Of a stretch of DNA of 64,000 bases, positions 62,401 through 64,000 are shown piece by piece. This DNA is from Gammaproteobacteria bacterium. Its GTDB lineage: Bacteria; Pseudomonadota; Gammaproteobacteria; Tenderiales; Tenderiaceae. Position numbers and translations under genes: made by a program. Each line of letters begins with the position of its first letter. Positions within the stretch are counted from its first letter, which is position 1. The DNA is taken from positions 62,001 through 126,000 of the forward strand of contig JAKFXL010000016.1 in the NCBI GenBank assembly GCA_021731365.1, given 5' to 3'. Under the pieces are notes generated by a model. That model had not been told where the DNA came from. It searched no databases and was given only the letters and a program-made list of their open reading frames with translations.

Positions 62401-64000
62401 ATACAGACCCTTCACTAACAGCTTGGCGTACAGTCTCTCAAATAAAAACGGCCACCTCTACCAGTGTGATTCCCCGTGCATGGAATGATGGATACACTCG
62501 AGGCAGCAACATTCGTAAGAGCAGTTTTGAGTATTATGCTGATGGTCTATTAAAAAGGGAAACTATTGAGCCGGACAACACATCATTGTCTCAGGTTACC
62601 ACCTATGGTTATGATCGCTACGGAAACCGTATCAGCGACTCTGTCAGTGGTTATGGTTTATCTTCGCCTCGAACTATTATCACAACGTATAGTCCTGACG
62701 GTTTATTTCCTGTGCGAGTCACTAATGTACTCGGGCATATAGAGAGTCGAGTCTATGATGCCCGTTTTGGAGCGATAAGCAGTTTTACAGACTCAAACAA
62801 CCTCACTACCACTTACTATTATGATGAGTATGGCCGCCTCACAGGTGAACTATATCCTGATGGTACCTCTACTACGACTGGTTATGCTTCATGTAACTCA
62901 GCCACTTGTATGAGTAATGAAGCCTACTATGTCACGACTCGATCCACTGCCACCCCCACGACAGTTGGTTATTTCGATATGTTTGGTCGTGAACTGCGTC
63001 GAACAACGGAAGGGTTCGATGGTCGTTTAGCCACCAATGAGACCAGATACAACGCTCGTGGGCACATTGATAAAATTTCACAGCCATACTACCCGGGCGA
63101 CGTTGTTTATTGGATAAACCATACTTATGATGGTCTCGGGCGTATGCTGACTGAAACCATACCAGCTACAGCTGATGTGGCGCAAAATACAACCACCTAT
63201 AGCTATACTGCTTTCAAAACCACAGCGACTAATGGTCGTCTATTCACCAAAGAGCGAGAGATCAATGCGCTTGGGCAGCTGATTAGAATGAAGGAGGTTG
63301 CCCCTGATGCAGTAGCACCAGCATCACCTTCCACCACTACCCCAGTTGAAACCCGTTATGACTATGATTACTTTGGTAACTTGCGTTACATCAGCGACCC
63401 CAAAGGTAATGTCATTCGCACCTATTACGATGTGCGTGGTCGCAAGGTCGCCATGGATGATCCTGACATGGGGCACTGGGAGTATGAGTACAACGCTGTT
63501 GGTCAGGTTATAAGTCAGTGGGATGCAAAGAGCGGTCGTAACACCATGACAAATCCAGTGGTGAATGCCTCCGCCGTTGCCACGACCCGGATGGAGTACG
63601 ATGGTCTTGGCCGACTGATTAAACGCACTGAAGCTGAAGGTGTGAGTGAATGGGTCTACGACACCGCCTATATGGGGAAAGGAGAGATAGCCCATGTTAG
63701 TGGACCAGGGGGGTACTCACGTCGTCATGGCTATGACCATTTGGGGCGTTCCATCAATATTGCCACGACTGTTGCCGGCGCGACGTTTGTACAAGAGACC
63801 GGTTATGATGCCTATGGCCGTATTGAAACCACCCGTTATCCTGAAACCAGGCCTGGTGTCCGTCTTCAGGTTAATAACGTTTACACCTCTACTGGCTATT
63901 TAAGCCAGTCAAAAAATGCCAGTACTAATCAAATTTACTGGCAGGCAACACAAAAAGATGCGGCAGGTCGCCTTATAGAATCGCGATTGGGCAACGGCCT
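59499..64000 (+). CDS. Secreted SpvB/FG-GAP/RHS-repeat protein, incomplete at the right edge
   Basis: Open for 1500 codons with no stop to the edge. ATG 59499 follows GGGGAG; a signal peptide ends at about Ala27. Residues 65-130 hold two FG-GAP calcium loops (DFNGDGKQD, DYDGDGRAD). About residues 190-465 form the SpvB N-terminal domain (VVVPPGINGLVPNVSLNYNS, MGWSLGGLS). Residues 484-750 are six near-identical 48-residue FG-GAP repeats, each with DFNGDGKTDMA and two cysteines. From about residue 880, YD/RHS repeats follow (YDEYGRLTGELYPDGT, YDVRGRKVAMDD, YDGLGRLIKRTEAEG). This is the shell part of a Tc/RHS-type polymorphic toxin or surface protein; the variable C-terminal end lies beyond the window. 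Confidence 0.85.
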   Translation, partial: MTGFFHTIARCFVCVCVMLSSGQWAQAVVLPPGVSISTLTLISFDDLLVPVPTPFNPAGTPVFADFNGDGKQDLLVQALNSGGATYLFLADVNGKYTSIAQQWKNGHLNLNWSSDVSNLWVGDYDGDGRADIIVESKITNGRNALIYTSSGATLIDRAYQTWDNPSTTSNISPAASNPIYSTIAGSTAGSFDVSQSGAATYQIPVVVPPGINGLVPNVSLNYNSQGGNGNVGMGWSLGGLSAIYRCPRTIAQDGSTGSIDFTVNDRFCLDGQRLVKIGSANGGIEYRTEIESYLRVIAYGGRADDPAYFTVWGKDGKVMQYGATVNSHIEAQGRSDAMLWAINRISDVKGNNIDFSYYENSAIGEFHIDRINYAGNRSVRFVFEARTDTSSSYTSGSLTSNTKRLTNIKTYIAEAGIDTLVRNYRLYYEIAPATSRSRVKYLQECSAVSCLPATTFDWQNSPLSFTGSNWSGHGGGASNNALGDFNGDGKTDMAGYTGSNGNWHVCLSTGGGFSCSYMQAHLGGAANNALGDFNGDGKTDMASYTGSNGMWNVCLSSGAGFSCSTMQAHVGGAANNALGDFNGDGKTDMAGYTSSNGVWNVCLSTGVGFSCNTTSAHGGGATNNALGDFNGDGKTDMAGYTGSNGNWHVCLSTGKGFSCSYMQAHGGGVANNVLGDFNGDGKTDMASYTGSNGVWNVCLFIGAGFSCSAMQAHGGGAANNVLGDFNGDGKIDMARYTGSSGAWEVSLQNGPFPDLLTTITTGQNIVTAIQYKPLTDSSVYTKRNDSVPGDTVDVQGAIHVVANHSVSNGVGGLNTVTHRYEGLKTQLNGRGSLGFSNVVHTDVVTNSSTSISYSQTFPYAGLPVYVETKVNNVTIAQKTLMYTAPSNTGNNGVTTSVGADGVLRYNAPYAYFVGESKWDLDGASTTTNSTNIIQNRYGSVTELSVTTRGDGYGSYTKTITNVYAHELDTDPSLTAWRTVSQIKTATSTSVIPRAWNDGYTRGSNIRKSSFEYYADGLLKRETIEPDNTSLSQVTTYGYDRYGNRISDSVSGYGLSSPRTIITTYSPDGLFPVRVTNVLGHIESRVYDARFGAISSFTDSNNLTTTYYYDEYGRLTGELYPDGTSTTTGYASCNSATCMSNEAYYVTTRSTATPTTVGYFDMFGRELRRTTEGFDGRLATNETRYNARGHIDKISQPYYPGDVVYWINHTYDGLGRMLTETIPATADVAQNTTTYSYTAFKTTATNGRLFTKEREINALGQLIRMKEVAPDAVAPASPSTTTPVETRYDYDYFGNLRYISDPKGNVIRTYYDVRGRKVAMDDPDMGHWEYEYNAVGQVISQWDAKSGRNTMTNPVVNASAVATTRMEYDGLGRLIKRTEAEGVSEWVYDTAYMGKGEIAHVSGPGGYSRRHGYDHLGRSINIATTVAGATFVQETGYDAYGRIETTRYPETRPGVRLQVNNVYTSTGYLSQSKNASTNQIYWQATQKDAAGRLIESRLGNG
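60945..61740 (+). repeat. Tandem 144-nt repeat inside the SpvB/RHS gene
   Basis: The motif GATTTTAATGGTGATGG (one GAC variant) begins at 60948, 61092, 61236, 61380, 61524 and 61668, exactly 144 bases apart each time. Each unit encodes 48 residues with one calcium-loop DFNGDGKTD and a WxVCL...FSCS cysteine pair (the last unit has diverged). The copies differ by few bases, which indicates recent duplication or gene conversion. Confidence 0.95.

Overview
The window is a chromosomal segment of a gammaproteobacterium. The evidence is the housekeeping order pyrG-kdsA-eno-ftsB-ispD-ispF-truD, prfB (with its recoding site) followed by lysS, hom-thrC, and the outer-membrane genes (kdsA, mlaA, pldA, TolC/RND, porins). 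The dsrE-like gene, di-haem cytochrome c peroxidase and chromate transporter would fit an environmental, possibly sulphur-oxidising lineage; that placement is a guess. No tRNA, rRNA, CRISPR array, integrase or complete insertion sequence was seen.

Layout. 1-430: start of a minus-strand Gdt1/TMEM165-type (MneA-like) gene with a yybP-ykoY manganese riboswitch, then the pyrG promoter region. 430-6844: the pyrG...truD housekeeping run, closed by a bidirectional terminator. 6951-9412: minus-strand porin and quinone-oxidoreductase-like gene. 9499-14767: a tightly packed run of a CYTH protein, family-5 binding protein, cytoplasmic YkuD enzyme, two Dpp-type permeases and nagZ, which reads as a peptidoglycan-fragment import and recycling operon. 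14802-20155: MscS channel, cytochrome c peroxidase, DsrE protein, hpt, chrA and a methylthioinosine phosphorylase. 20287-23721: an eCIS-core (DUF4157) protein, prfB with the +1 frameshift, and lysS.

23722-34556 is more variable: dispersed palindromic repeats around a HEPN-like gene, a YbjQ-YbjQ-M48 operon, a methyltransferase, MtfA-type peptidase, AI-2E-type permease, an HTTM membrane protein pair, a MarR/rhodanese divergent pair with palindromic operators, and a DUF2461-WYL regulator pair. 34625-41777 is a zinc-acquisition locus: znuB-znuC-zur on the minus strand face znuA, a small CxxC protein, an outer-membrane barrel, a second metal-binding protein and a second permease on the plus strand, with a palindromic Zur-type operator between them. 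41954-45992 holds a lipoprotein, a two-domain SpoIIAA-like protein, mlaA and pldA. 46075-53313 is a TetR-MFP-MipA-RND-TolC efflux operon with two matching operator-like sites. 53514-55448 holds copD, copC and an Mth938-domain protein. 55604-59310 is alaC-hom-thrC. From 59499 to the right edge runs an incomplete secreted SpvB/RHS-type protein with an exact 144-nt tandem FG-GAP repeat.

How the genes work together: MTI phosphorylase releases hypoxanthine that Hpt returns to IMP; the 9.5-14.8 kb operon would take up and trim murein peptides and sugars; MlaA and PldA both remove misplaced phospholipid from the outer membrane; the znu locus couples outer-membrane entry, two periplasmic zinc binders and two permeases with a single ATPase.
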